From Acanthacorydalis orientalis (lineage: Eukaryota > Arthropoda > Insecta > Megaloptera > Corydalidae): a stretch of 64,000 nucleotides of DNA. The notes under the pieces were generated by a model that was given only the letters and a program-made list of their open reading frames with translations, was not told the origin of the DNA and did not search any database. Positions 1 through 12,781 of this stretch are shown one piece after another. The position numbers and the translations under genes were made by a program. Numbering within the stretch: the first letter of the stretch is position 1; every line of letters begins with the position of its first letter. The stretch lies in contig CM068320.1 in the NCBI GenBank assembly GCA_034766995.1, forward strand, positions 8,316,001 through 8,380,000, given 5' to 3'.

Positions 1-96
1 TGATTATCCATATATTTTCATATATTCATTTAAATTTTAATTAACATTTAAGATATAAAAAACGATAGCAGTTATAAAAAACGTAAATATCAGTCT

Positions 97-98
<2 letters not shown>

Positions 99-184
<86 letters not shown>

Positions 185-277
185 TATACATTCTATTATA
201 CAAAAAACCCTCAGGCACTAATAGCCATGATAAACATGCATATAGATTTTTTGAATGTGTAGAACTCATAACATACA

Positions 278-336
<59 letters not shown>

Positions 337-376
337 GTGTATATGTGTATATATATATATATGTGTGTGTGTGTGT
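99..376. repeat. Compound (TA)n/(CA)n/(TG)n microsatellites
   Basis: Two long TA tracts (about 99-178 and 280-362) flank a short unique segment. The first is interrupted by a CA run near 124-131 and the second ends in a TG run. Open frames across them encode only Tyr-Ile repeats and are not genes. Confidence 0.97.
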
Positions 377-539
377 CTAAAGGTATTAAATGTTGGTACA
401 TAGAGAATACAATTTATTTTTTAATACCTCTGAAATATTTTATAAAACATTTCAAAATTAAATTTAATAATAATTCGTGTATATTTTTTAAATGATTTAC
501 ATATATGTTTTTTAATGAATATTTATATGTTATATATGT

Positions 540-540
540 G

Positions 541-605
<65 letters not shown>

Positions 606-842
606 AATAGAACAATGAATTTAGTTAATTTGATGGACATGTTTCATATGTTGTATAAAAGTATATAATAATAAAAAGTAAATATGTTTTTAAATAAAAT
701 CAGTTACAGGTTTTCCAATAATACATTTGTTTTATAATGAATACTCTATTTATAAAAATAGATTTATGTATTGAAACCATCATTATTATTAAAGTATTTA
801 AATTATAATAACTTCCAATAATAGTTGATTTTTTTTTCAACG

Positions 843-878
<36 letters not shown>

Positions 879-891
879 GTATATATATATG

Positions 892-984
<93 letters not shown>

Positions 985-1000
985 ATGTACGTATGCATGT
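540..1000. repeat. (TA)n microsatellites with TATG interruptions
   Basis: TA tracts lie at about 548-603 and 847-980, separated by unique AT-rich sequence. The second tract contains several TG interruptions, which suggests an older, degrading array. Confidence 0.95.
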
Positions 1001-1900
1001 ATCTTATTGCGTTGAAATCGTTTTGTTTATAGGATTTCTTTTATCATAAAATGTGTATTTTTTAAGTCATTTTTATTTTATATAATTATTAAATATGTGT
1101 CTTTTTCAAATGAGTGTGTTTAAAATAAATTATAATGTATTTTTTTAATAATATCTAACAAGGTATTTATATAATTAATTGAAAAGACTCTAGTTATAGG
1201 CACGAAGTAAGAAAACTTATCGAAACTTTCTATTTCATCATTTTGTTTTGTATCCGTGTATACGGATTTAATAATTTTTTTTCTTCCTCTTTAGGTCTCT
1301 GTTTTTTATTTTTTGATTCATTATCGGTTTAGTGTATTATACATCTTCACGTGCATGTTAGTTGTCAATGTTGATTTTTTTACGTCAGTTTTAGGTTATA
1401 TTGTGTTTTTCATTCTGTCCTAGACTTGAATATAGAATTTTGTTCGTTATTTATTTGTTCATTTAGAAATTTTTTTCCAATTTATGTTTGTATATTTGAA
1501 AATTTTTCGGTATTAGTTTTTTTTACTTTTATTTTGTTAATTTAATTTCATATATTTGTGTATTTCTTGTGAGATTATCTAATTCGAATTTTCTTACTTT
1601 TCTCTGACCTAACAGATCACATTGAACACTTAGTTTATTCAACATGATTAACGTAGTTAAAGTTAAATAAATAATTTAGTTTGTATAGTGAACTGTTCAT
1701 ATAAACTTTTATTAGTAATCCCAATTATACTAAAGTAATTCATGAGAATTGGGAAATTGTAATGCTTCAAAAATATGCAAATATGTTTGTCAACAATACT
1801 ACTGAAGTAATCTCTTCGATATCCAAGGAACCTATCTTATTATTCATTTAGTAACAAAAAGCACCTATAAGCAATGTATTTAATAAAAAAGATCCTCATT
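1001..1900. other. Unique AT-rich DNA, no gene seen
   Basis: No coding frame of note, no transposase similarity and no structured repeat was found here. Confidence 0.6.
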
Positions 1901-2029
1901 TTTCCACAAATAATCTGTATAGGAATTAGTATATATAATGTACCAGAAGTCAATATGTATAGAATCGGACACATCGTGCGTCAAATAATATAAACGATTA
2001 CCGTGAAAATTTAAATAGTTCGTTTTCAA

Positions 2030-2340
2030 CAAAATACTAAATCGCGCACGCACGCACAATAATTTATACCGATTCCTGCCGGAACGAAAAATGAACGGTT
2101 TATCAGGAAAAAAAACCCCATCAAAATGAAAATGAATAGCCGATGTACGTAAACAACGTGACGGCAGAAAAAGCACATTGTTTGTCAATGGAACGGTTCG
2201 TCAAAACCGGATATTAATGAGAGGGGTGTTTTCGAAAATGAAGTATGGAACGTTGTCGATTTCAAACAGTTTATTAAATATTTAATTTGGCAATCATTTG
2301 TCGTTATTAATTTAAATTTTACCCCTCGGCCACTAATACA
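2030..2340. promoter_or_regulatory. Less AT-rich island, possible conserved noncoding element
   Basis: This stretch is richer in G, C and CpG than its surroundings, starting with a GCACGCACGCAC run, and carries no repeat that I recognise. A 102-codon minus-strand frame (1880-2188) crosses it but shows no protein family. The composition alone suggests sequence under constraint, such as an enhancer or untranslated exon, but nothing here proves function. Confidence 0.25.
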
Positions 2341-2354
2341 TACATAAACATTCC

Positions 2355-2356
<2 letters not shown>

Positions 2357-2402
<46 letters not shown>
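2357..2402. repeat. (TA)n microsatellite
   Basis: Uninterrupted TA dinucleotide run. Confidence 0.97.
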
Positions 2403-2406
<4 letters not shown>

Positions 2407-3720
2407 AATAGGTAGATAGGGCAGATAATTCAGTTTAGGTAGTCATTGTGAACAGTAAAGTAGATGTTAGGGTATGATTTTATATAAATTAGTTTTAGTA
2501 GTTCAGATTCAGTGATATTTCACAAAATACACTCTTATTTATAAATAAAACGATAAATTACATAAAAAAAAACATTTAATAACCGTACACTTTTTGGCTT
2601 TAGCACTATTTTTATCTGTATAATTTTGAATCATGTAGATAAATGCAGGAGTTTATGGATGAAACATGATCATAAAGACAGGAATGAATAAAATCAGAAC
2701 AATTTTGTTCCCCTATGAATAAACACATATGAACGGAAATTTGTAAAATCCGATATTCTATTTTTCGATATTGAATGACATATCTCTCATCATTAAAACC
2801 ATCTTGATAAGTTATCAATCTAATTGTAAATGCGTACAGATAATAGTGTGCTAAATTTAAGTCGATATTTTTGTCACTATATCTTTTTTTATTTAATCGC
2901 TTAAAATAAATCCAATGACGTTAAGTTGTTAGTAAAAACATCCAATGGCATACTATTATTCTTTCTCAACAAACCAACTCATGTATTAACAAACGATAAA
3001 GTAATGTACCTGCCATATTGTTTTAATGGTGAAAGAATTTTTAACTTCCGAAACAATTTTTATACTGTCATCATTATTAAAAATCCATCGCTTTGTACCA
3101 TTGTTCAAAAGAACGTAATTGAACTCAAAAAAATCTTGAATTATTATGAAAAATGATTGAATAACTCATGTTGGTAGATAATATCTTGATATAAATATTC
3201 TGAAGATGATAATGTTGTAACTTTAAAATAAATTAGGTAAATATTAGTTTTATAATTTCTTTTATTTTTTTGTTAAACGACATAGCTCGAAACTATCATA
3301 AAATTGAAATCTGTATCGTTTGAAATAGTTGATAACAATGTATCCATAGTTAATAAATTCTATAATGCCATGTGAGTCCTCGTTAGGGGTCTTTGTTTTA
3401 ATGAATATAAACTCTCGATTCTACTTGTTTGATTATATAACCAGAGTTCTGTTAATATAAAGGTAATATTTACACTTCAATATTTTAATAATTATTTGGA
3501 ACATTTGACTAATTTTAATTTGATAGCCAATTTTTATAGTTTTCAGTTTATAATATCATTTAATTTGACATCCAAAGAATAAAAATGCGACAAATGATTA
3601 GATTAATACTGAAAAAATTAGAAGACTAATTATCGATGTTTTGGATTTGTATTATTAATTAAAAATCGTTGAGTCCTATTATTACATTGTAATATTTTGA
3701 TTAGTTTCCATTTTGAGTTA
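2403..3720. other. Unique AT-rich DNA, no gene seen
   Basis: Short open frames (2612-2818 minus, 2926-3156 plus) have no recognisable domain and are of the length expected by chance. Confidence 0.55.
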
Positions 3721-3794
3721 ATATATATTTATATATATATATATACACATATAATGAAAAATAAATTACTGTAATGGTTTTCATTGTCCTGTAA

Positions 3795-4140
3795 AGTACA
3801 ACTGACACAATACATCGGCGCTAATTAAAACCCTGCACGAGTTGTCGCAGTGGCCGGAATTAACACAAATAGCCGAAAATCGTGTCGGAATCGTTGCAAA
3901 TTGAAAGTGTAAATAAATAATTACGTGCGAATGATGTACGTTTCTAATATTTATATTCGAATGCTATGAAAACTAATGAATTTTACTACAGCGCGCAAGA
4001 CACGCACGCACGCATTTACACAAACACGCATGTGTTTGCGAATTAGCAGTTGATGCGACACGCATCCGTCGCGGCAAACAACAAAACCTACGTATCATTC
4101 GTTGGACTGGCGCGAATTATAAAACTTGTCGGGGAGCTTT
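3795..4140. promoter_or_regulatory. Less AT-rich island, possible conserved noncoding element
   Basis: The segment has a balanced composition with several CpGs and contains TAATTA-type core motifs that homeodomain proteins often bind. It has no long frame. Its sharp contrast with the flanks is the only evidence, so an enhancer role is inference. Confidence 0.25.
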
Positions 4141-4146
4141 CATGTA

Positions 4147-4165
4147 TATTTCATTATATATATAA

Positions 4166-4200
<35 letters not shown>

Positions 4201-4216
4201 TATACATATATATTTG
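4147..4216. repeat. (TA)n microsatellite beside a mariner end
   Basis: Interrupted TA tract ending about 18 bp before the TA target site of the mariner at 4234. Confidence 0.95.
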
Positions 4217-4233
4217 TGTGTGTTTATATACTA

Positions 4234-5519
4234 TTGGATTGGCTAAGAAATAATTACGGTTTTCTGTTGTAAATAAAAAGCTAATTTTTCTTGTAAAATA
4301 AAATTTTATTGAACAATATATTGCCCATTTTGTTCGATTACCTTTGCCATCTTTCAGGTAATTTCATGACTCTACGCTCAAAAAGTTCTTATCTTTTTCG
4401 GCGAAACATTGTTTCAAGAACGATTCGATATCCTCATCAGCAGTGAAGGTTTTACAATTCAAAATGTTATGCAAAGAACGAAACAAATTGTAGGCTGATG
4501 GTGCCAAGTCTGTCAAATATGGTTAATGTTGTAAGACATCCCATCCAAGCTGTAATAATTTTTGGCGAATGACTAAACTTGTATGTGGTCTAGCGTTATC
4601 ATGCTGAAACACAATACCTTTACAATTCACCAATTTTGGTCGCTTCTGATTGATGGCATCATTTATTTATCCATTTGACGACAGTATACGTCCGAATTAA
4701 TAGTTTGGTTCCATGCAAGCAGCTCAAAATTCACAATACCTTTGAAATCCCACCAGACTGTGAGCATAACCTTCTTTTGGTGAATATCTACGTTTGAACT
4801 GCTTTGAGCAGGTTCCTCACGCTCTCCACAGTCTCTTTTCGTTTGACGTTGTTGTAGACGATTCATTATTCGTCGCTTGTTATCATACGTTTCAAAAATG
4901 GATCGTTTTTTTCGCATTTCAAGAGAGAACCGCATATGTAAATGCGCTTAGTGAGATGCATGTCTTTGAGCTCGTGTGGTACCCAAATATCGACCTTAAT
5001 AACTTATTCAAGTTCATTTAAATGGTTCTCAACCCACGATTTTGATATGTTAAGATTCTCAGCAATCTGTTGTGTCGTTAAACGCTGACTGGATTCAATC
5101 AATGCCTTTATTTTGTCATCATCAACTTCGATTGGCCTTCCTCAGCGTGGTGCATCTTTAACATCAAAATCTCCAGACCAAAATTTAGCAAACCAATTCT
5201 GACACTGCCATAGTTTTAAGGCATCTTCACCATACACATCATACGAGTATACATTTTTATTTATTAGCACAGCGTTTTTTCCTTTTCGGAATCAATAGAG
5301 CAAAATATGACGGAAATATTCCCTTCGATTTTTCATTTTAAAATCGACGGAAAACAAACAATTTTTAACGAAATCGTGCACTTTGTTTTTCTAAAACAAG
5401 CTTGTACTGTCAGCTGTCAAGACACACAATGAATGTGCAGGTTAGAATGAAGTTAGTTACATTTCAAGACATGCATGTCCTATTAGAAGAAAAATGCAGT
5501 TACTTTTTGGCCAAACCAA
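4234..5519 (-). mobile_element. Full-length dead mariner, mellifera/cecropia-like
   Basis: A 1286-bp element is bounded by imperfect terminal inverted repeats. The left end begins TTGGATTGGCTAAGAAATAA and the reverse complement of the right end begins TTGGTTTGGCCAAAAAGTAA. TA dinucleotides flank both sides (4232-4233 and 5520-5521), the target duplication expected of Tc1/mariner elements. The transposase remnant runs on the minus strand. Confidence 0.92.
4270..5335 (-). pseudogene. Mariner transposase pseudogene (DD34D type)
   Basis: The minus-strand reading starts near 5335 with a FRHILL-type N-terminus and continues through a CQNWFAKFWSGDFDVKD segment, typical of the mariner helix-turn-helix region. 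The first catalytic aspartate is readable in MITSDE but is followed by two stop codons where KW is expected. The HQKKVMLTVWWDFKGIV block is well kept (about 4735-4790). The second aspartate lies in FQHDNARPHTS. The third position reads SAYN instead of SDY, 34 residues on, so that aspartate is lost. Several frameshifts and stops make it inactive. The mellifera-like assignment rests on remembered motif style and is tentative. Confidence 0.88.
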
Positions 5520-5549
5520 TATTTGTTGACACGTGTCCAATATTTGTAT

Positions 5550-5553
5550 TCAT

Positions 5554-5610
<57 letters not shown>

Positions 5611-5612
5611 TA
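5550..5612. repeat. (CA)n(TA)n microsatellite
   Basis: A CA run passes directly into a TA run about 30 bp beyond the right end of the 4234-5519 mariner. Confidence 0.95.
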
Positions 5613-5619
5613 TATAAAA

Positions 5620-6465
5620 TATATAAAATATATGAAACCAATTTTTTGCTTCTCTTAAAACTTTTCAGTCTATAATTTATACATTTATCCTTTTTGTACA
5701 TCTGTTTGTATCTCTAAATACATATTCATAGAAAATTTAAACAAAACAAAACTTAATTATTAAATGTCATTATATTTTTTTATTTGCCATTAAGAACTAA
5801 AAATAAATAATTTTAAAATATTTACATAGCTATATGATTGAATAAATAAATGTAAATTTTTTTTTTGTTAAATACAAATCCCGATTGATTGAAAATGGAA
5901 ATTTAAATCGTTTTTCGTCAAATAAAAATAAAAGATCAATTACCTTTTTCGGTATACTCGTACCACGCCAAGTATCTTCATTTTTAAAATATTGAAAAAA
6001 TGTATTAAACATTGAAAAAAAACAAACTATTCTATGGGCGTGAATTGAATTCTGATACTAGTGCTATTCTTACACAGCTCGGCCCTCCATTTATTTATAT
6101 TCTGGTCATTTTAAAATGTACATGGCATGCTTTTTTAAGGACAGACTCAGACACATAGAGATGTACTTTTCTTGCCAGGTTCATGAATATATAATTGTTA
6201 ATAGTCCTGATTTTGCCGTGTTTATCCAAAAATGTGTTTTTTTTTTATTAATGATTAAATATTTTTGCGGTGTGATTGAAAACTGGCCCATTATTAATAA
6301 TGTTACTGCTTTATAAAGAGTGATATAATGATTTTAACAGCACAAATTGGTTAATAAACTCGTATGTTATTATTAAATCAATGTTCACGCAACCCAATAC
6401 TAAACTACAAAGGCATTCCCTGAACTTTATCGTCACATTTTGTGAATATAGACATATACAATAAG

Positions 6466-6470
<5 letters not shown>
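5620..6470. other. Unique AT-rich DNA, no gene seen
   Basis: Only short open frames (5830-6012 minus, 6116-6316 plus) without recognisable features. Confidence 0.55.

Positions 6471-6524
<54 letters not shown>
6471..6524. repeat. (TA)n microsatellite
   Basis: Near-uniform TA run. Confidence 0.96.
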
Positions 6525-6525
<1 letters not shown>

Positions 6526-6923
6526 AAATTTGCACGTATATGCAAAGTTATTTGAAAGTGTGTTTATTTTGTATTTGCGTTCACGGAGCGTGTGTTTGTT
6601 GGCTGGTTAGAGAATTATGTTATAACGATTGTCGAAATAGAAAGAGTAACATGTCATGCAAAGGAATTTCTGTGATGAATCAAAATGTTCCTGTTATTTC
6701 ATACATTTTCATTTTCTAATTACATTGAGTGTTGTCACTGCGTTAGTTGATGTAACTTAAGTTGATGTTAATTGTATTTAGGAATACTGTCTAAAACTTT
6801 ATTAATTTTATTCTTATTATTAAATAAAGGAATAGTGATAAAATCTTTGATGTTTTAAAAATGGGCATGTATTTATTTTTATACATCATGATTAAAATTG
6901 TTTTATTGACTTAATATTTAGTA

Positions 6924-8197
6924 CGAGGGGGTTCCAAATTCGTAGAAGTGACATATAGGTGGCTATGGAGAGACTTGAAAGTATTTTTTCTTGAAGTGGC
7001 ATCCTTGATTAGCGGTTTCGACAAATTTGAGCGCAAAACGTCTTTTAATTGAGATTTGACAGCAATTTAATCAAGATGTGTTTGGATATTTTTGTAAAAT
7101 GGGTAAATTGAAACCTCGTGTGGTTATTGAATTTTTAGTTTTGAATGGTATGAATGTCACCTAAGTTTTTGAAAAGATCAGTAGTGTGTGTAGTGACTCC
7201 TCCCCAGCGTATGCCACTGTGTAAAAATAGGAAAATGGTAATTTAAAAAAAGTAGAACATTCATCGAAGATGATCCTTGCAGTGGCAGGTCTTCAACATC
7301 AGTTACTGCAGAATATGTTGATAAAGTGCACGATATGCTGCTGAGTGACCGGCAAGTGAAGGTGGATGAAATAGGAGAGGTTTAGGGAATATCGACTGGC
7401 AACGTAAATTCCAATTTAACTAAAATTTGGACAAATTAAAAATGTCGGCGAGGTGGGTGCTGCGAGTATTGACTGTAGACCAAAAATACACATGATGCCA
7501 AATTTCAAAGGATTGCTTAGTCATGATGCAACGTAATAAAAATAATTTTGATTGTCGGTTTGTGACCACTGATGAGACTGATTCATCACCACATACGAGA
7601 CTCCAAAGAGCAATCGAAACAGTGGACTAAGAGAGAGAGGCCACCAAAGCAGCTTAAAGCTGGTCCATCGGCAGGCAGTCATGGCTTCAATTTTTGAGGC
7701 GCACAGAGAATTTTGTTGGTGGATTATTTGAAAAAGGGAAATACAATCAACAGCGCTTATTACTCTATACCCTTTTGGATAAGTTACAAACTGCCATTGA
7801 TGAAAAACGAACCACTTCACAACGCAAAAAAATCTGTTTCATCACGACAACGCTCCGGCTCATTCGTCGATAAAAACAGGCGCCAAAATCCCTTCTTTTG
7901 ACTTCAGATTGGTTCCATATGCTTCATATTCACCGGACCTGCCTCCCTCCGACTTCCATCTTTCTACAACTGAAAACATTCCTTGCTAGGAACAGATTTA
8001 ACACAGATGAGGAGGAAATAGCCAAAGTAGACGCCTATTTTGAAGAGTTTAAGAAATCGTGCTTCAACACCGGTATAATAGCATTCGGGAGATGTTGGAT
8101 GAAATGTATTGACCTTAAGGGAGATTATGTTGAAAAATAAAAATAATTTTACTGCCCTAACTATTGCTTTTCTATTCACTGTTTTGAAACTCCCTCG
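6924..8197 (+). mobile_element. Full-length dead mariner, irritans-like
   Basis: A 1274-bp element with terminal inverted repeats: the left end begins CGAGGGGGTTCCAAATTCG and the reverse complement of the right end begins CGAGGGAGTTTCAAAACAG. TA target duplications lie at 6922-6923 and 8198-8199. The CGAGGG-type termini and the protein style fit the irritans-like part of the mariner family. Confidence 0.93.
7099..8140 (+). pseudogene. Mariner transposase pseudogene, irritans-like
   Basis: The frame starts at ATG 7099 with MGKLKPRVVIEFLVLNG, matching the usual mariner N-terminus, and soon meets a stop. The first catalytic region reads FVTTDET near 7559-7579, after which a lost base converts the expected WIHHHT into another frame. 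A block reading ILLVDYLKKGNTINSAYY (from about 7710) and a C-terminal block ending LKGDYVEK (stop at 8138-8140) are typical of the family. The HDNAP-like second site has decayed and the third-site SPDLAPSDY block lies around 7930-7960 in a shifted frame. Multiple frameshifts and stops rule out function. Confidence 0.9.
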
Positions 8198-8349
8198 TAA
8201 TGATTCTTTATTTTTCTGATATGTAATAAAAAAATTGTCTAAGGAAAAATAAGTCTAATGTAAATAAATTCAGTGCATATAAATTTTTTTATAGTGATAT
8301 GTAAGAAAAGAAATACCACCACAATTATATTTTTCATACTAATAATAAA

Positions 8350-8500
8350 TTCACTTTCGCACTCTCACAAACACCTTAAAATTTTTCAAATCAAAAATGT
8401 TCCATAATTGATTATTAACCATTTTGATTGAAATTCATATAGATTTCAATGGCGATGCTGTTATTCTTAAAGCACTAATATGCAGAAAAATCGCATTTTA
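8350..8500 (+). repeat. Unclassified dispersed repeat, copy 1
   Basis: This segment aligns by eye with 17475-17600, 23470-23660 and the reverse complement of 38390-38580. Shared blocks are a TTCACTT stretch, a CACAAAC stretch, an A/T run and ATCAAAAATGTTC, followed by a distal AAGC...GAAAAATC block shared with copy 4. No coding sequence is visible. Confidence 0.6.
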
Positions 8501-9937
8501 CTGTTTTCATTTAATACTATTATTTAATAACATTCAGTTGTCACGCTGTGACAATCAACTTCGCCTAAAATAAGACAACTATCTCCATTATAATCTCTTA
8601 CTTAAAAGAGATTATGCTATTAAAGTATGTGAAACTATGATAAAAATAATTAAATGAATAATAAATAATACCATAAGTTTTAATCCGGTTTGAAGAAAGA
8701 TATTATTAAGTATTTAAGGACGATTACAAAAAACAAATAATAGATTAAGAGAGATTCCCTTACAACAATAGAATTCACTGGTTCGTTAATAAAAGAATAC
8801 GTATTTAATATACGTAGTATTGAATTGAAACATATTTTAGTTATGAATTTATAGTGATTGGTTACCACAGAGTACACAATGCTCTGCTATTTATATAATG
8901 ACGTAGAAATAAACCCTCTGACAACCGGCCCCTATGACAATCAACTCTCGTAACAACCATACTCCCAATCTACTCTTTATTAACAATTAAAAAAAAACTA
9001 ATTAATCTGAGAATCAACTTATTTCTCAGAGATTTATCGTCACTATTTCACAATTTGTTTTCCTTATGTTGTATACTTAATTGTAAAGTAATTCATAATC
9101 TTACGGCACTTACACTGATTTAATTAGGAATGTGACAAATTCTGAAAGAACTGACGTTATTTGAATTGATAATCCATTTGAAAGTATATTTAAAATACTT
9201 TACCTTACTTTCAAACGAATTCGCATTTAATTAAACGTATTCATTTTTACGAAAATGTGTTACTCATTGACATCAATTCTGAAGGTGTTACAATTAGTTT
9301 ACTTTTTTTATTTCATTCTATGCAACTAACTTAAATTAATATTTATAATTTTAGAAATCTTGGAAAATATTATTTCTGGATGAATCTAAATCCGTTAATA
9401 AAACGTATCATTAATTATAACAAATGTATATACCAAAATGATATCCGTGATATTTTATGTCTGGAGAGAAAACATGTTTTTACAATAAAGTACTTTACAC
9501 TTATTTCCATTCTTACGTTTTTGAAGATCTCTTTGAAAATTGGAATTATCTTTTGACTTTTTTTCTCGTCTTAATTATAAATACTTCAGAATTGCGATTA
9601 AATTCACTTTTACAAATCGATTGATTTTCAAAACACTATAACATAATTTTTACAAAAAATTTAAACAACTGTTTATAATTTATTGGAAAAGAACGACTTT
9701 CTATGCCTCTATTGTGAGGATGAAGAAGGTACTCTGTAAATGCACGAGTTCAATTTAATAATCAATTATTAAGATATTATTTTTTTGCAAAAAAATATAG
9801 ATTTTAAGTTGTAGGATATTGATTTATTTTTAAAAGTATAGTTATGCTTCATAATAAAATGCTTACTTTAATATTTTACTTCAAAAGTATTCTATATACC
9901 TATAAATTTCAGTGAGAGCGGATATTTTTTTATTATA

Positions 9938-9940
<3 letters not shown>
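8501..9940. other. Unique AT-rich DNA, no gene seen
   Basis: A short hairpin TTGTCAC-GCT-GTGACAA lies at about 8539-8555. Otherwise only chance-length frames occur, such as 8680-8877 minus. Confidence 0.5.
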
Positions 9941-9994
<54 letters not shown>

Positions 9995-10067
9995 ACGAAT
10001 ACAATGAAATATATATATATATACACTTATTTAAGTAAATATTTATAATCAGAGTTCAATTTATGTT

Positions 10068-10131
<64 letters not shown>
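9941..10131. repeat. Three (TA)n microsatellites
   Basis: TA tracts lie at about 9941-9981, 10009-10024 and 10071-10131, with a TATG run near 9981. Confidence 0.95.
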
Positions 10132-10133
<2 letters not shown>

Positions 10134-10369
10134 AACCATATGTTTATGAGCTTTTTGTTCATTTCTAATAGTTATATTCCATTACTACGTTGTATCATGA
10201 AAATTATTTGTTTATAATATCATAGTTCAACAATATCTTTTTAGTGTTGGTTTTCATCTATCTCTCTTGTTTTATTATTGAATGGTTCAATTAATTAAAT
10301 ATATATATTTGTCTGTGTATTCAATTACATGTGTACATAAAATTTTGTTTATCTGTATATACACACAAT

Positions 10370-10690
10370 AATGATAACTTCAGCGGTCTAACGAAAAAGT
10401 CCGCATTGTTTGTATGTTGCGTCAAAGCAAACAACGGACAAAGTTTAAAATAATTCAAAATTAGTTGGGCGCCCATACGATCAAACGGACGCAGTGGCCT
10501 GTCTCTGTATGTTCGAACGGCGTTAGTAAATGAGGTACGGGACGTACAAAGCGTTGTAAAAGTTTTCGAATAGATTTGTTTATGAGAGTTGACGAGTTTG
10601 TCGTTTGCATACAAAATCATGTATGGTCTTGTTTAGTGACGTTTTTATGCACTTGTGCGGAAGCGAACCTAAAACTCGGACTTAAATCTA
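10370..10690. promoter_or_regulatory. Less AT-rich island, possible conserved noncoding element or exon
   Basis: CpG-containing sequence with balanced composition. A 99-codon minus-strand frame (10321-10620) crosses it, which is notable in such AT-rich DNA, but I recognise no domain, signal peptide or splice context. A regulatory or untranslated role is as likely as coding. Confidence 0.25.
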
Positions 10691-11099
10691 CAACATATTT
10701 TTTTTTTGCTTTGATTTCAGGTGGTTAGTTTAGTATTTTCAATTCATAACTAACATGGATTTGTTTTGAAAATTATTTCTAGTGAAAAATATTATTATTG
10801 TATAAAGAGTAAAATAATATTTATTTAAAAGTATTTGTAATTAAATATAAAGTGTTTTTATTTATTTTATTTTAATTTCAGTAATAAATAAATATTTGAA
10901 TAGTGTACTTCACTAAAATAAATAAAATTGAAAATTACTAAAATCCGTAACAAAAATAAAAATATAATACCCCAAAATGGAATGTACTTACCAAAAAAGT
11001 TTTTTTTAATCTTTATTAAATTATAAAAAAATCACCTGTGATTTATATGCAGTAAAAAATTTCTTATCAATATAAACATTTATATTAGCATTAGCAAAG

Positions 11100-11104
<5 letters not shown>

Positions 11105-11159
<55 letters not shown>

Positions 11160-11162
11160 TAT
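11105..11162. repeat. (TA)n microsatellite
   Basis: TA run within AT-rich DNA. Confidence 0.96.
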
Positions 11163-11459
11163 AAATTCAGAATGCAAAAGTAATTCAATAATAGGTGATA
11201 TAAAGAAGCATGGGAATTGTATGTTTGGAGTAATAAAAATAAGAAAATAACAAAAAATAAACATATAAATATACCCAACAGAAATATCAAGTGAGAATTA
11301 AGAAATATAAAAATACTTCAAAAAAATCTATACACATAGAGGACGAGAATATTTGAATGATGATCTACAATGTGAATGAAAATAACACTGATTTATTCGA
11401 ATTAGAAGAATTAGGAAAGGCACATATCCTGTACTGAAGATATTTTTGTATTTCATAAT

Positions 11460-11715
11460 GTTAATGCGAGGATACATACTTCCATACTCATGTAGAAAAC
11501 TAAAACGTAACAAACTTGATGTATTCCTACACCTTTCTTGCATGTCAAATCTAGCTTTATCTCATTTCTACTTATTCCAAGTGCTAAAGCACGATTCCAA
11601 AGGAAGAAATTATGACTCTATCCATCAAGTTAAATCTCCTGAGAAGGATTGTATTAAGGAACAAACACTAGAATTATTCATTAACGATACGAATAAACTT
11701 GTACGCAGAAATTTA
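11460..11715 (+). pseudogene. Mariner transposase C-terminal fragment
   Basis: One frame reads NARIHTS at 11463, resembling the DNARPHT block of the second catalytic site. A shifted frame (within the open frame 11446-11784) then reads LDVFLHLSCMSNLALSHFYL, which matches the family pattern WDVxPHPPYSPDLAPSDFYLF. It continues with VLKHDSKGRNYDS and a terminal NKLVRR where family members have LVxRW. The third aspartate reads H (SHF for SDF). I see no terminal repeats, so this is an old fragment. The open frame covering it is not a host gene. Confidence 0.72.
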
Positions 11716-11824
11716 ATTAACCTCATTTTAAAGGTCGTATACGAAGCTTTTTTTTCTTTCATATCAATATTTCAAATTATTTAAGAGTTGTGAACTCATG
11801 TGCAAAAATTGTTTACTGTTTGTC

Positions 11825-11826
<2 letters not shown>

Positions 11827-11901
<75 letters not shown>
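11827..11901. repeat. (TA)n microsatellite
   Basis: Long TA run with TTTA interruptions at its 3' end, just beyond the mariner fragment. Confidence 0.96.
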
Positions 11902-11903
<2 letters not shown>

Positions 11904-11989
11904 CAAAGATGTCCAATGAGATTGCGATTATCTGGACCTAATTTATGTGAATTGAAAATAATATTGGCTTTGAGAAAAGAACTTTAAGA

Positions 11990-12584
11990 TAAAAGAGAAA
12001 AAAGAGTATTCCCCTATCAACACTGTCTAGTAAGTTGCAACATGTTGAACTTTGTCTTTGAAATGTTATCTTCTATTTTATGTCATATCACTACTATTTA
12101 GAATTTAATAGGAAATAATGATCCATATACAAATTGAAAATCACTTATTCAACACAGATTCCTTTACTTATTATGATAAGTTTTTACGGAGATTGAGAGG
12201 ACATAAAACCAAAATGATATGAAAACTCGTAGAATTATATTTTAAGATGTTGAAAATATTTCAGAATAAGTAACATTTTTCATTCATTCATAAGTAACTT
12301 TCATTTATCCTATCTCTGGCATACGTCCTGATATCTCTACGAACAGTTCCTAAAATGGTATCATCATTACTTCGACCCAGCTTTCTTTAGCTTTTAGGTT
12401 TTCATGATTCTTTTATTTCATGTTCGTGTTGATTTATTTTTTTAAAAAACGTTCACTTATTTTTTTCAGCTACTTTGCATAAGCATTATTAATTGTAAAG
12501 TACTGAATTTCTGTGAAAAAAATGATCTCATTTTCGCAACTTACAAATTAATTTGTAATTTAACGAATGTAACTCTCGCATTAT

Positions 12585-12585
<1 letters not shown>
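11990..12585. other. Unique AT-rich DNA, no gene seen
   Basis: No frame, repeat or family similarity found. Confidence 0.55.
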
Positions 12586-12587
<2 letters not shown>

Positions 12588-12624
<37 letters not shown>

Positions 12625-12696
12625 AAAAAAATTTTTCATACCCTATATAATGTACAGTATTTATTTGATTATAATTAGTTCATTATATCGCGAGTA

Positions 12697-12781
<85 letters not shown>

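Noticed and set aside
96..1049. Long frames of alternating Tyr and Ile across TA tracts here and at many other tracts
   Set aside because: They are translations of (TA)n and related dinucleotide repeats and occur in several frames and on both strands at once; they carry no coding signal.
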